From DASVBE01 sp963770375 (GTDB lineage: Bacteria; Actinomycetota; Actinomycetes; Streptosporangiales; Streptosporangiaceae): a DNA stretch of 64,000 nucleotides. Below the pieces are notes generated by a model. It worked only from the letters and a program-made list of their open reading frames with translations. It was not told where the DNA came from and ran no database searches. Made by a program: the position numbers and the translations under genes. Below, in pieces: positions 53,825-63,150 of this stretch. The DNA lies in contig CAVYPM010000015.1 of the NCBI GenBank assembly GCA_963770375.1, positions 1 through 64,000 on the forward strand, given 5' to 3'. Numbering within the stretch: position 1 is the stretch's first letter; each line of letters begins with the position of its first letter.

Positions 53825-55600
53825 GCCCGAGGTCCGCCACCGCTCGATGAACTCGAAGTACGCCGACGCGCCCTCCGGGTATCCCTGGCCCAGCCAGTTG
53901 CCCTGCGGACCCGGATCCTGGCCCTCGTTGTTGTAGTAACCCGGCGTGCAGTCCGGCGACCCGATGATCGACCCCGGTCCCGACCGCAGCAGCTCCATCC
54001 AGGCTTCCTCGGCGTCCGCCCGCGCTTCGACTACGCAGAAGCCGCGGTCCAGCGCCCCCCGCACCGTATCCCTAATGGTCCGGGCCGCCTCGGAAAGGTT
54101 GTGCGGCACGTTGGAGATCAGGTTCGCACCCTGGAACGGCTGAACCACGAACATGTTCGGGAAGCCGTGCACGTGCACGCCGTGCAGCGTCCGCATGCCC
54201 CCGGCCCAGTGCTCGGACAGCCTGATCCCGCCGCGCCCGACGGTCTCGAAACCGGCCCGGCGGGTCCAGTCGGTGCCGACCTCGAACCCGGACGCGTAGA
54301 TGATGCAGTCCACCTCGTAGTGCCGCCCGGCCGCGGTCACCCCGGTCGCGGTGATCTCCTGCACGCCCTTGCCGTCGGTGTCCACCAGGTGCGTGTTCGG
54401 CTCGTTGAACGACTGCAGGTACTCGTCGTGGAAGCAGGGCCGCTTGCACAGCTGCCGGTACCAGGCCTTCAGCGCCGCAGCGGTATCCGCGTCGGAAACG
54501 ATGGCGTCGACCCGGGTCCGGATCTCCGACATCTTCTCGTAGTCGGACTCCTCGTAGGCGGCCATCATGCCGTCCACGGTGAACTCCTCCGGCGGCAGCG
54601 CCATGATCTTGTCGCGGACCCGGCGGGAGATGTCCGTCCAGCCGTCCTGGACCAGGTCCTCCTGGGCCGAACCGCGGGTCTGGTTGTCCGCGAAGTTCTC
54701 CAGCCAGCGCTGCTGCCAGCCCGGCGTGGCGATCGACGCGAACCACTCCGGGTCGATGGGCCGGTTGCCCCGGGTGTCCACCGAGGACGGCGTCCGCTGG
54801 AACACGTACAGCTCGCCGCAGGCCCGGGACAGGTGCGGCACGCACTGCACGGACGTGGCCCCGGTGCCGATGACCGCCACCCGCTTGTCCGCCAGCTTGT
54901 CCATCAGCGCGCCGGACGGGTCGCCGCCGGTATAGGAGTAGTCCCACCGGCTCGTGTGGAACGAGTGCCCGCCGAACGCCTCGATCCCCGGGATCCCCGG
55001 CAGCTTGGGCACGTGCAGCGGGCCCAGCCCCATCCCGACGAACTGCGCGGTGAACTCGTCCCCGCGGCTGGTGCTGACCACCCAGCAGGACCGGCCCTCG
55101 TCCCAGGCCAGCCCGGTCACCTCGGTGTGGAACAGGGCCAGCTCGTCCAGCCCGAACTTCTTCCCGATGAACTCGCAGTGCGCCAGGATCTCCGGCCCGT
55201 GCGCGTACTTCTCGCTCGGCATGTGCCCGGTTTCCTCGAGCAGCGGCATGTACACCATCGAGGCGGTGTCGCACTGCGCGCCGGGATACCGGTTCCAGTA
55301 CCAGGTGCCGCCGAAGCCGCCGCCCTTCTCCACGATCCGGCAGGGCACGCCGGCCTCGGTCAGCCGCGCGGCGGTCAGCAGCCCGGCGAACCCGCCGCCG
55401 ATGAACGCCGCCGTCACATGGTCGGTCTTCGGGGCCCGCTCGGCCCGCGGCGTGTACGGGTCCGTCAGGTAGTGCCCGAGCTGGCCGGCCAGCCGCAGGT
55501 ACTGGTCGTTGCCGTCGGGCCGGAGCCGCTTGGCGCGTTCCTCGGCGTACTTGCGGCGCAGGGCGTCCAGGTCGATCGCGGGGCCGTCGGTGACGGTCAT
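53798..55600 (-). CDS. Type I Baeyer-Villiger-like flavin monooxygenase
   Basis: This 600-residue FAD/NADPH enzyme has the FAD Rossmann motif IGGGFAGLLTAARL (residues about 67-80), GGTWYWNRYPGAQCDTASMVY, the BVMO fingerprint FGGHSFHTSRWD (usually FxGxxxHxxxWP; the last residue is D here), and a second Rossmann motif VIGTGATSVQ for NADPH. YASGFEVGTDWTRRAGFETVGRGG is the typical C-terminal domain text. The start is ATG at 55600. It is expected to insert oxygen next to a ketone or oxidise a heteroatom. No partner dehydrogenase lies next to it. Confidence 0.9.
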   Translation of the reverse strand: MTVTDGPAIDLDALRRKYAEERAKRLRPDGNDQYLRLAGQLGHYLTDPYTPRAERAPKTDHVTAAFIGGGFAGLLTAARLTEAGVPCRIVEKGGGFGGTWYWNRYPGAQCDTASMVYMPLLEETGHMPSEKYAHGPEILAHCEFIGKKFGLDELALFHTEVTGLAWDEGRSCWVVSTSRGDEFTAQFVGMGLGPLHVPKLPGIPGIEAFGGHSFHTSRWDYSYTGGDPSGALMDKLADKRVAVIGTGATSVQCVPHLSRACGELYVFQRTPSSVDTRGNRPIDPEWFASIATPGWQQRWLENFADNQTRGSAQEDLVQDGWTDISRRVRDKIMALPPEEFTVDGMMAAYEESDYEKMSEIRTRVDAIVSDADTAAALKAWYRQLCKRPCFHDEYLQSFNEPNTHLVDTDGKGVQEITATGVTAAGRHYEVDCIIYASGFEVGTDWTRRAGFETVGRGGIRLSEHWAGGMRTLHGVHVHGFPNMFVVQPFQGANLISNVPHNLSEAARTIRDTVRGALDRGFCVVEARADAEEAWMELLRSGPGSIIGSPDCTPGYYNNEGQDPGPQGNWLGQGYPEGASAYFEFIERWRTSGEFEGLEFR

Positions 55601-55731
55601 GCACGCTCCGGTGAGGGCTGGGGACAGTGCTGGCCGGGGACAGCGCTGGCTGAGGAACCGGGGGCCGGTGACAGCATGTCATCTCGGGGGGAAAGCGAGC
55701 AATATTCGGTTTTGCCGGGATCGTGCCGCGG

Positions 55732-56625
55732 TTATCCCGCAGGCCTGATCCGCCGTACCGCACCTTCTGCCGCAGGTGGCACTGCGTCAGGATGGATTAC
55801 GGTGGCGAGGGCCTCGATGCCGTCCACGACGCGCGGCCCCGGCCGGACGACAAGACCGTCGGCGTCGATCGCCCAGATTTCAGGACCGCGCAGCTCGCGC
55901 TCGGCGGTCTCGGCCTGCTGGGCCGCGCCGTCCAGGTGGTAGCCGCACGGGGAGACGACCACGATGTCCGGCTGCGCGGCGGCGATCTCCGCCCAGCCGG
56001 CCTGCTGGGCGGGCGCCCCGCGGTGGCAGGCCACCGGCTCGCCGCCCGCCGCGGCCACCAGGTCGGGGATCCAGTGCCCGGCGGTGAACGGCGGATCGGT
56101 CCACTCCAGCAGCGCGACCCGCGGCCGGGGCCGCCCGGTCAGCGCGACGGCCACCGTGGCCAGCCGCTGCCGCAGCCCGGTCACCAGCGCCAGGGCGCGG
56201 CCCGGCACCCCGGCCCGCTCGCCGACGGCCAGGATCGTGCCCAGGACCTCCTCCAGCGAGTACGGGTCGAGCGACAGGACGTCGGCCGTGCAGCCCAGGT
56301 GGTCGAGCGCGCTGGAGACCTGGCCGGACGGGAGTGCGCAGACGCGGCACAGGTCCTGGGTGAGGATCAGGTCCGGGTTCAGCCCGGCCAGTGCGCCTTC
56401 GTGCAGCGTGTAGAGGTCCCCGCCGGACGCCAGCTGGTCCTTGACGTAGCGGTCGATCTCGCCCGGGGTCATCCCGGTGGTGTCCCGGCCGCCCACGACC
56501 ACGGTCTTGTCCGTCCGGGCCTGAGGCGGCTCGTCGCACTCGAACGTCACCCCGACCAGGTCATCGCCCAGCCCGAGCGCATAAACGATCTCGGTCGCCG
56601 AGGGCAGCAAAGACACAACCCGCAT
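55732..56625 (-). CDS. BtuF-like cobalamin/heme-type binding protein without signal peptide
   Basis: This 297-residue protein of the periplasmic-binding class III fold has RVVSLLPSATEIVYALGLGDDLVGVTFECDEPP, NPDLILTQDLCRVCALP, LDPYSLEEVLGTI, LLEWTDPPFTAGHWIPDLVAAAGG and QPDIVVVSPCGYHLD. This is the BtuF-like family often called cobalamin-binding, but no signal peptide or lipobox is present, as in several cytoplasmic relatives. The start is ATG at 56625. It lies downstream of a B12/homocysteine-type methyltransferase gene but is separated from it by a strong terminator. Confidence 0.8.
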   Translation of the reverse strand: MRVVSLLPSATEIVYALGLGDDLVGVTFECDEPPQARTDKTVVVGGRDTTGMTPGEIDRYVKDQLASGGDLYTLHEGALAGLNPDLILTQDLCRVCALPSGQVSSALDHLGCTADVLSLDPYSLEEVLGTILAVGERAGVPGRALALVTGLRQRLATVAVALTGRPRPRVALLEWTDPPFTAGHWIPDLVAAAGGEPVACHRGAPAQQAGWAEIAAAQPDIVVVSPCGYHLDGAAQQAETAERELRGPEIWAIDADGLVVRPGPRVVDGIEALATVIHPDAVPPAAEGAVRRIRPAG

Positions 56626-56665
56626 GGCTACCACCCTAGGCAGCCGCCGCGCCCGGCCCGGGAAC

Positions 56666-56719
56666 GCGATCGATGTTACGTCGCTTAACTTCTTACTTAA
56701 GCGACGTAACATCGATCGC
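56666..56719. terminator. 23-bp perfect hairpin
   Basis: Arms 56666-56688 and 56697-56719 are exact reverse complements (starting GCGATCGATGTTACG) around the loop CTTCTTAC. It lies 15 bases after the stop of the leftward homocysteine methyltransferase and before the BtuF-like gene. AT content is high for this genome. It most likely terminates the methyltransferase transcript, but a perfect arm this long could also be a protein-binding site. Confidence 0.7.
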
Positions 56720-56733
56720 TACGAACGGCGGGG

Positions 56734-57666
56734 TTAGCTGGCCCAGAGGGCGGCTACGTGGCGGGCGTCGGTGCCGCAGCAGCCGCCTACCACGGACAGG
56801 CCGGGCAGCAGCGGTGCCAGCTTCCGGTGCGCCGCGGCCAGCGCGGCCGGGTCACCCTCGTCCAGCTCGTCGGACTCGTCCAGCTCGGCGTGGCTGAGCG
56901 CGGACGCGTTGTACCGGACCCCGGCGATCCGCTCCCGCCAGCCGTCGCCGTCCGGCGCGCTGAGCGCGGGCGCGACGTGCTCGGGGTGCGAGCAGTTGAC
57001 CCCGAAGTAGTCCGGCGCGGCGGCGGCGTCCACCGCGCCGATCGTGCCCGCCAGCGTGCCGCCGTCGGCCAGCGTGCCGTCGGTCTCCACGGTGAACGAG
57101 ATCGCCACCGGCAGCCCGGCGTCCCTGGCCGCCCGGACGATCCCGGTCGCCTCGCCGGCGCTGGTCAGCGTCAGCGCGCTGACCATGTCCGCGCCGGCCG
57201 CCGCGAAGGCCCGGATCTGCGGCCCGTGGTACTCCTGCGCCTCGTCCGCGCTCATCGCCTCGCCCGGCTGGTAACCGTCGGAGCGCGGCCCGACCATGCC
57301 CGCGACCAGCGTGTCCTGGCCGCCCAGTGACCCGGCGTACCGCTCCCGCAGGCCGCGCAGGAACTCCACGGCCGCCGCGTTGACCCGGGCCAGCCCGGCC
57401 GCGTCGTAGCCGAGCAGGGCGCCCCAGTCCGGGCTGGCCCGCCACGTCGGCGCCTCCAGCAGCAGCCCGGCCCCGGCCCCCGCGGCGACCGCCGCGTAGC
57501 CGTCGTAGTACCGGGTCAGCTGGTCCCGCCCCGCGGGCGTCTCCACGAGCGGGAACGCCGCGAAGTGCGGCAGGTCCACGCCGTGGTGGAAGATCAGGTC
57601 GGTCTCCATGCCGCCGTCGGTGACCAGCGGGGTGCCGCTGAGCTGCGGCAACGGGGTCGCGTTCAT
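56734..57666 (-). CDS. Homocysteine S-methyltransferase
   Basis: This 310-residue TIM-barrel enzyme transfers a methyl group to homocysteine to make methionine. The zinc-binding cysteines appear in DYFGVNCSHPEH and VGGCCGTDARHVAAL, with VTDGGMETDLIFHHGVDLPHFAAF at the N-terminus and GADMVSALTLTSAGEATGIVRAA inside. The start is ATG at 57666. Between it and the upstream permease lies a 19-bp hairpin, so it probably has its own promoter at 57667-57732. The methyl donor (S-methylmethionine or other) is not evident. Confidence 0.9.
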   Translation of the reverse strand: MNATPLPQLSGTPLVTDGGMETDLIFHHGVDLPHFAAFPLVETPAGRDQLTRYYDGYAAVAAGAGAGLLLEAPTWRASPDWGALLGYDAAGLARVNAAAVEFLRGLRERYAGSLGGQDTLVAGMVGPRSDGYQPGEAMSADEAQEYHGPQIRAFAAAGADMVSALTLTSAGEATGIVRAARDAGLPVAISFTVETDGTLADGGTLAGTIGAVDAAAAPDYFGVNCSHPEHVAPALSAPDGDGWRERIAGVRYNASALSHAELDESDELDEGDPAALAAAHRKLAPLLPGLSVVGGCCGTDARHVAALWAS

Positions 57667-57732
57667 CCGGCCATTGTCCGTGACCCGCCTGAACGCCACC
57701 TGACCGGGTCCTTCCGGTCTCCCTGCGTCGCA

Positions 57733-57783
57733 CGCGAGGATGTGCCATCGCGGCATAGAAGCCGGCGATGGCACATCCTCGCG
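57733..57783. terminator. 19-bp perfect hairpin terminator
   Basis: Arms 57733-57751 and 57765-57783 (CGCGAGGATGTGCCATCGC and its complement) pair perfectly around a 13-base loop. It is 14 bases after the stop of the leftward APC permease. No T-run is seen. Confidence 0.75.
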
Positions 57784-57797
57784 CTGATGCCTGCTGG

Positions 57798-59277
57798 TTA
57801 GCGGTCGAGGATCGCGGCGTCGGTGCCGCCTTCCTCGCCCAGGATGGAGCCGATCTGGGCGACCTTGTCCGGCCGGGTGGTGCGCAGGTAGACCAGCACG
57901 CCGAGGCCGATGACCAGCCAGACCAGCGCCACGTACGGGGTGTACTTGAGGATGCCGGGCGGCGTCGGATGGATCGAGCCGTACAGCGCGGCGCCGAACA
58001 CGACCGCGCCGATGAGCGGGACGACCACGTGCAGCAGCGGGTTCCAGTTCCTGGTGTCCCTGGTCTTCCGGAAGTACACGATGCCGCCGAGGCACAGCAT
58101 GATGTAGACCACGATGATCAGCAGGGTGCCGGTCGTGGCCCAGAAGTAGTAGTTGCTGAACGGCGCGCCGAACAGGTCGTCGGACAGCGGGTAGCCCATC
58201 AGCAGGCCCATCAGGATCGCCAGCACGGTGACCGCGAGCGTCGCGGTGACCGGGGTCTGGAACCGCGGGTGGGTCCGGCCGAACGCGGCGGGCAGCACGC
58301 CCTCGCGGCCCATCGCGAACAGGGTCCGCGCGGCGGCCGTGGCGCAGGCCACGCACACGATGAACGCGGCCAGCATGCCGCCGATCTCCACCAGCGTGCC
58401 AGTAAAGCTGCCCACGTACGTGATCGGCGGTGGTCTTCAGCGCGACCGGGTCGGTGGCCATCTGGCTCCCGTTGTTCACCCCGAAGCCGATCGTGATCGA
58501 GTACGTGGTCCACAGGTAGAGGACGATCGCGAACAGGGTGGCCACGATCACCGCGATCGGGATGTTCCGGCGCGGGTTGGCGGTCTCCTCACCGAAGTCG
58601 GCCGCGGTCTCGAAGCCGATGTAGGAGGTGACGCCGAAGATGATGCCGTAGAACACGCCGTTGAAGCCGCCCGAGTTGGTGTGCTGGAAGGTGAACGCGC
58701 TGAGCGCCTGGCCGTTGATCCCGCCCTTGGCGGTGGTGACCAGGTCGACCACCAGGATCACCGCGATCGTGACGATGCCCACGATGAGCTGCACCCGGGT
58801 GGTCACCTTGACCTTGATCGTGGACAGCACGACGAACAGCACCATGCCGATGAAGAAGAACAGGATCCACAGCTTCGGGTTGACCCCGAGCAGGTCCGCG
58901 GCCAGGTAGCCGACCGCGGACATCGTCATCGGCACGAAGCAGATGAACCCGAAGAAGTACAGCCAGCCGGCCATGAACCCGGCGCTGGTCCCCAGGCTCC
59001 GGCTGGCGTAGGTGTACGCGTACCCGGCGGTGGCCATCCGCCGGGTGAACCCGATCACCACGAAGGCCAGCGCCAGGCAGGCTATGCCGCCGAGCAGGAA
59101 GGCCAGCGGCGTCGAGCCGCCCGCCACCGCGGCCACGCCGGTGACGTTGAGCAGCATGGCCATCCCGGGAGCAATCACGGACACCGAGATGGCGATGGCG
59201 TCCCGGAGCCGCAGCGAGCCGTGTGCGAGCTCGCCGCTGCCGGCCCCGGGGATCAGGTCTGGGCTGGTCTTGGCCAT
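57798..59277 (-). CDS. APC-family amino acid permease, frameshifted
   Basis: This membrane transporter has about 12-14 helices. The N-terminus reads LRLRDAIAISVSVIAPGMAMLLNVTGVAAVAGGSTPLAF, with RRMATAGYAYTYASRSLGTSAGFMAGW (conserved APC core) and YIGFETAADFGEETANPRRNIPIA (helix 6). After the frame break come IVCVACATAAARTLFAMGREGVLPAAFG and RNWNPLLHVVVPLIGA. The frame breaks at about 58428 (one extra base; ALKTTA joins PITYVGSFTGTLVEIGG), giving about 492 residues. The start is ATG at 59277. It is the first member of a leftward set with a Dabb protein and a glutamine-synthetase-like ligase upstream. Confidence 0.87.
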
Positions 59278-59290
59278 GGCACCGTTCCTT

Positions 59291-59614
59291 TCATTCGGGC
59301 ATCAGGACGGTCTGGCCGTCCAGGTGGTAGTCAAAGGCCAGCGGGGTGCAGGCACGTGCGTTGAGCCAGGCGAGGAAGTCCTGGTGCACCGGGTGCGCCC
59401 GGTACTCCGCCAGGGCCTCCTCGCTGGGGAACTCGGTGTAGAGCAGGTAGGGGTAGCCGCGGGTGCGGGCCCCGGTGAGATCGGTGCCGAACCGGCACCT
59501 GGTCATCAGGCCGATCTCCTTCGGCCAGGACGCCACCATCGCGCGCATGTCCGCGGCCTCCTCCGCGGACAGCTCGCGGGGGAAGCTGAACAGGACGATG
59601 TGCTGCACGGTCAT
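59291..59614 (-). CDS. Dabb-family (stress-responsive alpha-beta barrel) protein
   Basis: This 107-residue Dabb protein has VQHIVLFSFPRELSAEEAADMRAMVASWP, RTRGYPYLLYTEFPSEEALAEYRAHPVHQDFLAWL and a short C-terminal strand. Members are small ferredoxin-like barrels, some catalytic (cyclases) and others of unknown role. The start is ATG at 59614. It lies between the permease and the ligase, 13 and 16 bases away, so it is part of that operon. Confidence 0.85.
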   Translation of the reverse strand: MTVQHIVLFSFPRELSAEEAADMRAMVASWPKEIGLMTRCRFGTDLTGARTRGYPYLLYTEFPSEEALAEYRAHPVHQDFLAWLNARACTPLAFDYHLDGQTVLMPE

Positions 59615-59630
59615 AGGGGCTGGCTCCCGG

Positions 59631-61142
59631 TCAGAAGAACTCGAAGTACTCGCGCATCTCCCAGTCGGTGACGTCACCGGGATCCGCGGGCGGGTTGTCG
59701 GCCAGCGCGGCCTCGTACCGGCTGACCTCGGCGCGCTTCATCGTGAGCAGGTAGTCCACCATTGTGGCTCCGAACGCCTCGCGGTAGAAGCTGTCTTTGT
59801 CCAGCGCCTCGATCGCGGTGGCCAGCGACGTGGGCAGCATCGGGGCCTCCGTGGCGTACGGGTCGGCCTCGACCGGCGGCGGCGGGTCGGCCTTGCGGCG
59901 CATCCCGTCAAGACCGGCCGCGATGTTCGCGGCCATGTACAGGTACGGGTTGGCGGCGGGCTCGCCCATCCGGTTCTCGATGTGGCTGTTGGCGTCGCCC
60001 GGCGCGCCCTGCACCCGGATCAGCGCGCCGCGGTTCTCGACCGCCCAGCAGACCCGGTCCGGGGCGAACGAGTACGGCCGGTAGCGCTTGTACCCGTTGA
60101 CCGTCGGGGTGGCGAACACGGTCATCGGCATCGCGTGCTCGACCAGGCCGGCCACGAAGTGGCGGCCCTCCTGCGACAGCGCCTCGTCCGCGCTGCTGAA
60201 CACGTTCCGCCCGTCCGTCCGGGACAGCAGCGACTCGTGCAGGTGCCAGCCGGAGGAGAAGAAGTTCGGCAGCCCGGGCCGGCACATGAAGCTGGCCAGC
60301 AGCCCGTGCCGCTGGCACAGCTGCTTGACCGCGGAGCGGAACAGCACGACGGCGTCGGCCGCGGCCAGGCCGCCGATCGGGCTGAAGCTGAACTCCATCT
60401 GCCCGGGGCCCCATTCGTCCTCCATGGAGCGGGGGAGCAGCCCGACCCCGGCCAGGCCGTCGCGGATCATCTCCAGCGTGCTGTTCACGCTGTCCAGCCG
60501 GACCTCGGACAGGTACTGGTAGCCGCGTTCCCACACGCTGACGGCGGGCGCCACCGGGGTGAACCCGGCGTTCTCCGGGATGATCGTGGTCTGCTCGTTC
60601 TTGACGATGTAGTACTCGACCTCGATGCCGGCCAGGTAGTCGAGGCCGGCCTCGCCCAGCGCGGCCAGCTGGCGGCGCATCAGCCCGCGGCCGTCGAGCG
60701 GCATCGGCGCGCCGCTGGAGAAGTACACGTCGCAGAGCATCCAGCCGGTCCGGTCGGCCCACGGCAGCACCTGGAACGTGGCCGGGTCGGGAACCAGGAC
60801 CACGTCGGGGAACCCGGTCAGCTCGTCGATGCCGAACCCGCCGCCGGCCGCGAACGCGGGCACGAACACCTGGTTGCCGGAGTCCAGGCTGTAGATCGCG
60901 CCGGAGAAGTCCAGGCCGTTGCGCATCGCGGCGATGGCCACGGCCGGGTCCAGGGCCTTGCCCCGCGGGATGCCGTGCTGGTCGACCACGATGAGCCGCA
61001 CGGTGCGCAGCCCGAGCTCGCGGATGCGGTCGGCGAGCTCGCCGGCCGCGGCCTGCTGCTCCGGGGTGTAGAGCCCGTGCTGGGCCACGAAGCCGCTCTG
61101 GCCGACCCCGTCTACTGCGTGCTGGCTGGCGCTACTGCCCAT
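59631..61142 (-). CDS. Glutamine synthetase-like ligase (gamma-glutamylamine synthetase type)
   Basis: This 503-residue glutamine-synthetase-fold protein has GMRNGL-like MRNGLDFSGAIYSLD, AGIEVEYYIVKNE (Glu of the metal site), EWGPGQMEFSFSP, SGWHLHESLL, VNGYKRYRPYSFAPDRVCWAVENRGALIRV and ENRMGEPAANPYLYMAANIAAGLDGM. The set matches the GlnA3/GlnA4/PuuA-type subfamily rather than housekeeping GlnA, so it may glutamylate polyamines or monoamines. The start is ATG at 61142. With the APC permease it suggests import and glutamylation of an amine, and the Lrp gene just upstream may control it. Confidence 0.85.
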   Translation of the reverse strand: MGSSASQHAVDGVGQSGFVAQHGLYTPEQQAAAGELADRIRELGLRTVRLIVVDQHGIPRGKALDPAVAIAAMRNGLDFSGAIYSLDSGNQVFVPAFAAGGGFGIDELTGFPDVVLVPDPATFQVLPWADRTGWMLCDVYFSSGAPMPLDGRGLMRRQLAALGEAGLDYLAGIEVEYYIVKNEQTTIIPENAGFTPVAPAVSVWERGYQYLSEVRLDSVNSTLEMIRDGLAGVGLLPRSMEDEWGPGQMEFSFSPIGGLAAADAVVLFRSAVKQLCQRHGLLASFMCRPGLPNFFSSGWHLHESLLSRTDGRNVFSSADEALSQEGRHFVAGLVEHAMPMTVFATPTVNGYKRYRPYSFAPDRVCWAVENRGALIRVQGAPGDANSHIENRMGEPAANPYLYMAANIAAGLDGMRRKADPPPPVEADPYATEAPMLPTSLATAIEALDKDSFYREAFGATMVDYLLTMKRAEVSRYEAALADNPPADPGDVTDWEMREYFEFF

Positions 61143-61213
61143 CCGGCTGTCCTCCGATCAGAAAGGTGTACGCGACCGGGGCCGGGACTGCCGAGCCCAG
61201 GCCGGTCGCGCTC

Positions 61214-61774
61214 TCAGGTCTTCTTCGACTCTCCCCGCTGCCTGCTCATCTGGTCCAGCATGCCGGCGGCGAAGTTTCCCGGCTCCATATCGGCCAGGGA
61301 CAGGAACGTCTCGGTCCGCTGCACCCCGTTGATCTGGAAGATCTTGCTGAGCAGCAGCTCGCGCAGGTGCGCGTGGTCCCGGACCCGGAGCCGGACCAGC
61401 AGGTCCAGGCTGCCGGTGACCACGCTCATCTCCTCGGCCTCGGGCAGCGCCCTGATCGCGGTGATGATCTCGGTCAGCTCCATGCCGGGCCCGGCGGTCA
61501 CCGCCAGGTAGACCACGACCGGGTAGCCGAGCGCGGCCCAGTCGATGTCGACCCGGTAGCCGCGGATCGCGCCGCTGCGCTCGAGCCGGGCCAGCCGGTC
61601 GGCCACCGCGGGCGGGGACATCTCGATCCGCCGGGCGAGCGCCCGCTGCGACTGGCGCGCGTCGTCGGCCAGCGCCCGCAGCAGGGCCAGGTCGAGGTCG
61701 TCCAGGTCGGCGGGGGGCACCGCCGGGGCGGTCACCTCGGCCAGCTTGGCGAGCGGAGCTGACACAGATGTCAT
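61214..61774 (-). CDS. Lrp/AsnC-family transcriptional regulator
   Basis: This 186-residue regulator has a winged helix (DLALLRALADDARQSQRALARRIEMSPPAVADRLARLERSGAIRGYR, residues about 27-75) and a RAM effector domain (PVVVYLAVTAGPGMELTEIITAIRALPEAEEMSVVTGSLDLLVRLRVRDHAHLRELLLSKI). The start is ATG at 61774. It is divergent from the aminotransferase, and two TTAC-N4-GTAA palindromes lie between them. A local amino acid-responsive control of both directions is the likely role. Confidence 0.9.
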   Translation of the reverse strand: MTSVSAPLAKLAEVTAPAVPPADLDDLDLALLRALADDARQSQRALARRIEMSPPAVADRLARLERSGAIRGYRVDIDWAALGYPVVVYLAVTAGPGMELTEIITAIRALPEAEEMSVVTGSLDLLVRLRVRDHAHLRELLLSKIFQINGVQRTETFLSLADMEPGNFAAGMLDQMSRQRGESKKT

Positions 61775-61831
61775 TTGCCAGGCTACCCGTCGTGGGATCT
61801 GATGAACTGAGCTATGCTAGCGAGGGGGTTA

Positions 61832-61874
61832 TTACCTATGTAAAGCCTGATTCGCGGAATTTTTACATTTGTAA
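61832..61874. promoter_or_regulatory. Paired Lrp-type operators
   Basis: TTACCTATGTAA (61832-61843) and the perfect palindrome TTACATTTGTAA (61863-61874) share the form TTAC-N4-GTAA and lie 31 bases apart, about three helical turns. They occupy the AT-rich divergent region between the Lrp gene and the aminotransferase, where cooperative Lrp binding is expected. Confidence 0.65.
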
Positions 61875-61937
61875 GATCCGCTGTCAAGGGCACTCACTGT
61901 CACTGCCGTGAGGCGCTGTCGAGGGATGGAGCGGCTG

Positions 61938-63150
61938 ATGACCGCAGCACTGGAGCACGACTGGAACGCCGGCCTGGCCAGGCGCACGCACGCGCTGGGC
62001 GGCGGCGAGATCACCGCGATCCTCGCCCTGGCCGGCGCGACCGACGTGATCACCTTCTCCGGCGGGTTCCCCGACCCGGCCACCTGGCCCAGGGACGTGC
62101 TGGCCGGCCTGGCCGCCAAGCTGATCACCGACGACGCTCCAGTCGCTCTGCAGTACGCGGCCACCGAGGGCGTGGCCAGCGTGCGCGACTTCGTGTCCGG
62201 CCGGCTGGGCCGCCTCGAGGGCCGCATCCCGGGCGGCCGGCGAGCTGATGATCACCAGTGGCGGCATCGACTGCATGGAGCTGCTGGCCAAGAGCTACCT
62301 CGACCCCGGTGACGTGGTCGTGGTCGAGGCGCCGACCTACCTCGGCGCGATCATGGCCTTCCGCGGCTACGAGGCGAGCCTGCACGGCGTGCCCATGGAC
62401 GACGACGGGATGCGGGTTGACCAGCTGGCGGACATGCTGGCCGGCGGGCTGCGGCCGAAGATCCTCTACACGATCCCCGACTTCCAGAACCCGACCGGGC
62501 TGTCGCTGTCCGCCGAGCGGCGCGAGGCGCTGATCGCGCTGGCCCGCCGGTACGGGTTCCTGATCCTGGAGGACACCGCCTACCGTGAGCTGCCGTTCGG
62601 CCGCGAGGTGCCGCCCAGCCTGTGGTCAGCCGCGCCGGACGTGGTGCTCCAGGCCGGCACGTTCTCCAAGATCTTCAGCCCCGGGTTCCGGCTCGGCTGG
62701 GCGGCCGGGCCGCCGGCCGTCATCAGCCGGCTGATCGTGGCCAAGCAGAACTCCGACCAGTGCTCCGGCGCGCTCGGCCAGCGGCTGCTCGAGGAGTACG
62801 GCCGCAGCGGCGAGATGGACGCGCAGATCGAGCGGTCCCGGGCGCTGTACGCTCGCCGGGCCGAGCTCGTCGGGGCGGCGCTGGCCGCGCACATGCCCGA
62901 GGGCACCACGTGGACCACGCCGCGCGGCGGCTTCTACTACTGGGTGACCGCCCCGGCCGGGACGGACACCGTGGCGCTGGCGCAGGCGGCCCGCGCCCGC
63001 AAGGTGGCCTACGTGCCGGGGGCGCCGTTCTACCCCGGCCAGGACGGCCACGCGCAGATCCGGCTGGCCTACAGCCGGGTCGCGGACGATCTCATCGACG
63101 AGGGAATCCGCCGCATCGGCGAGGTGCTGCGGACCGGACGGGAGGCATAG
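61938..63150 (+). CDS. PLP-dependent aminotransferase (2-aminoadipate/MocR-like class I), frameshifted
   Basis: The N-terminus has VITFSGGFPDPATWPRDVLAGLAAKL and ALQYAATEGVASVRDFV. After the break come MITSGGIDCMELLAKSYLDPGDVVVVEAPTYLGAI, DDDGMRVDQLADML, YTIPDFQNPTGLSLS, ILEDTAYREL and the PLP lysine in AGTFSKIFSPGFRLGW. The break is at about 62231, where one extra G separates GRLEGRI from PAAGELMITS. About 403 residues are expected. The start is ATG at 61938 with GGAG upstream. Such enzymes deaminate branched, aromatic or 2-amino dicarboxylic acids. It overlaps the cupin gene by one base. Confidence 0.88.

Noticed and set aside
54101..55942. A 613-codon open frame antisense to the monooxygenase gene
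   Set aside because: It is a by-product of high GC content on the opposite strand; its text is low-complexity Arg/Gly/Pro and resembles no family, while the minus-strand protein shows clear flavin and BVMO motifs.
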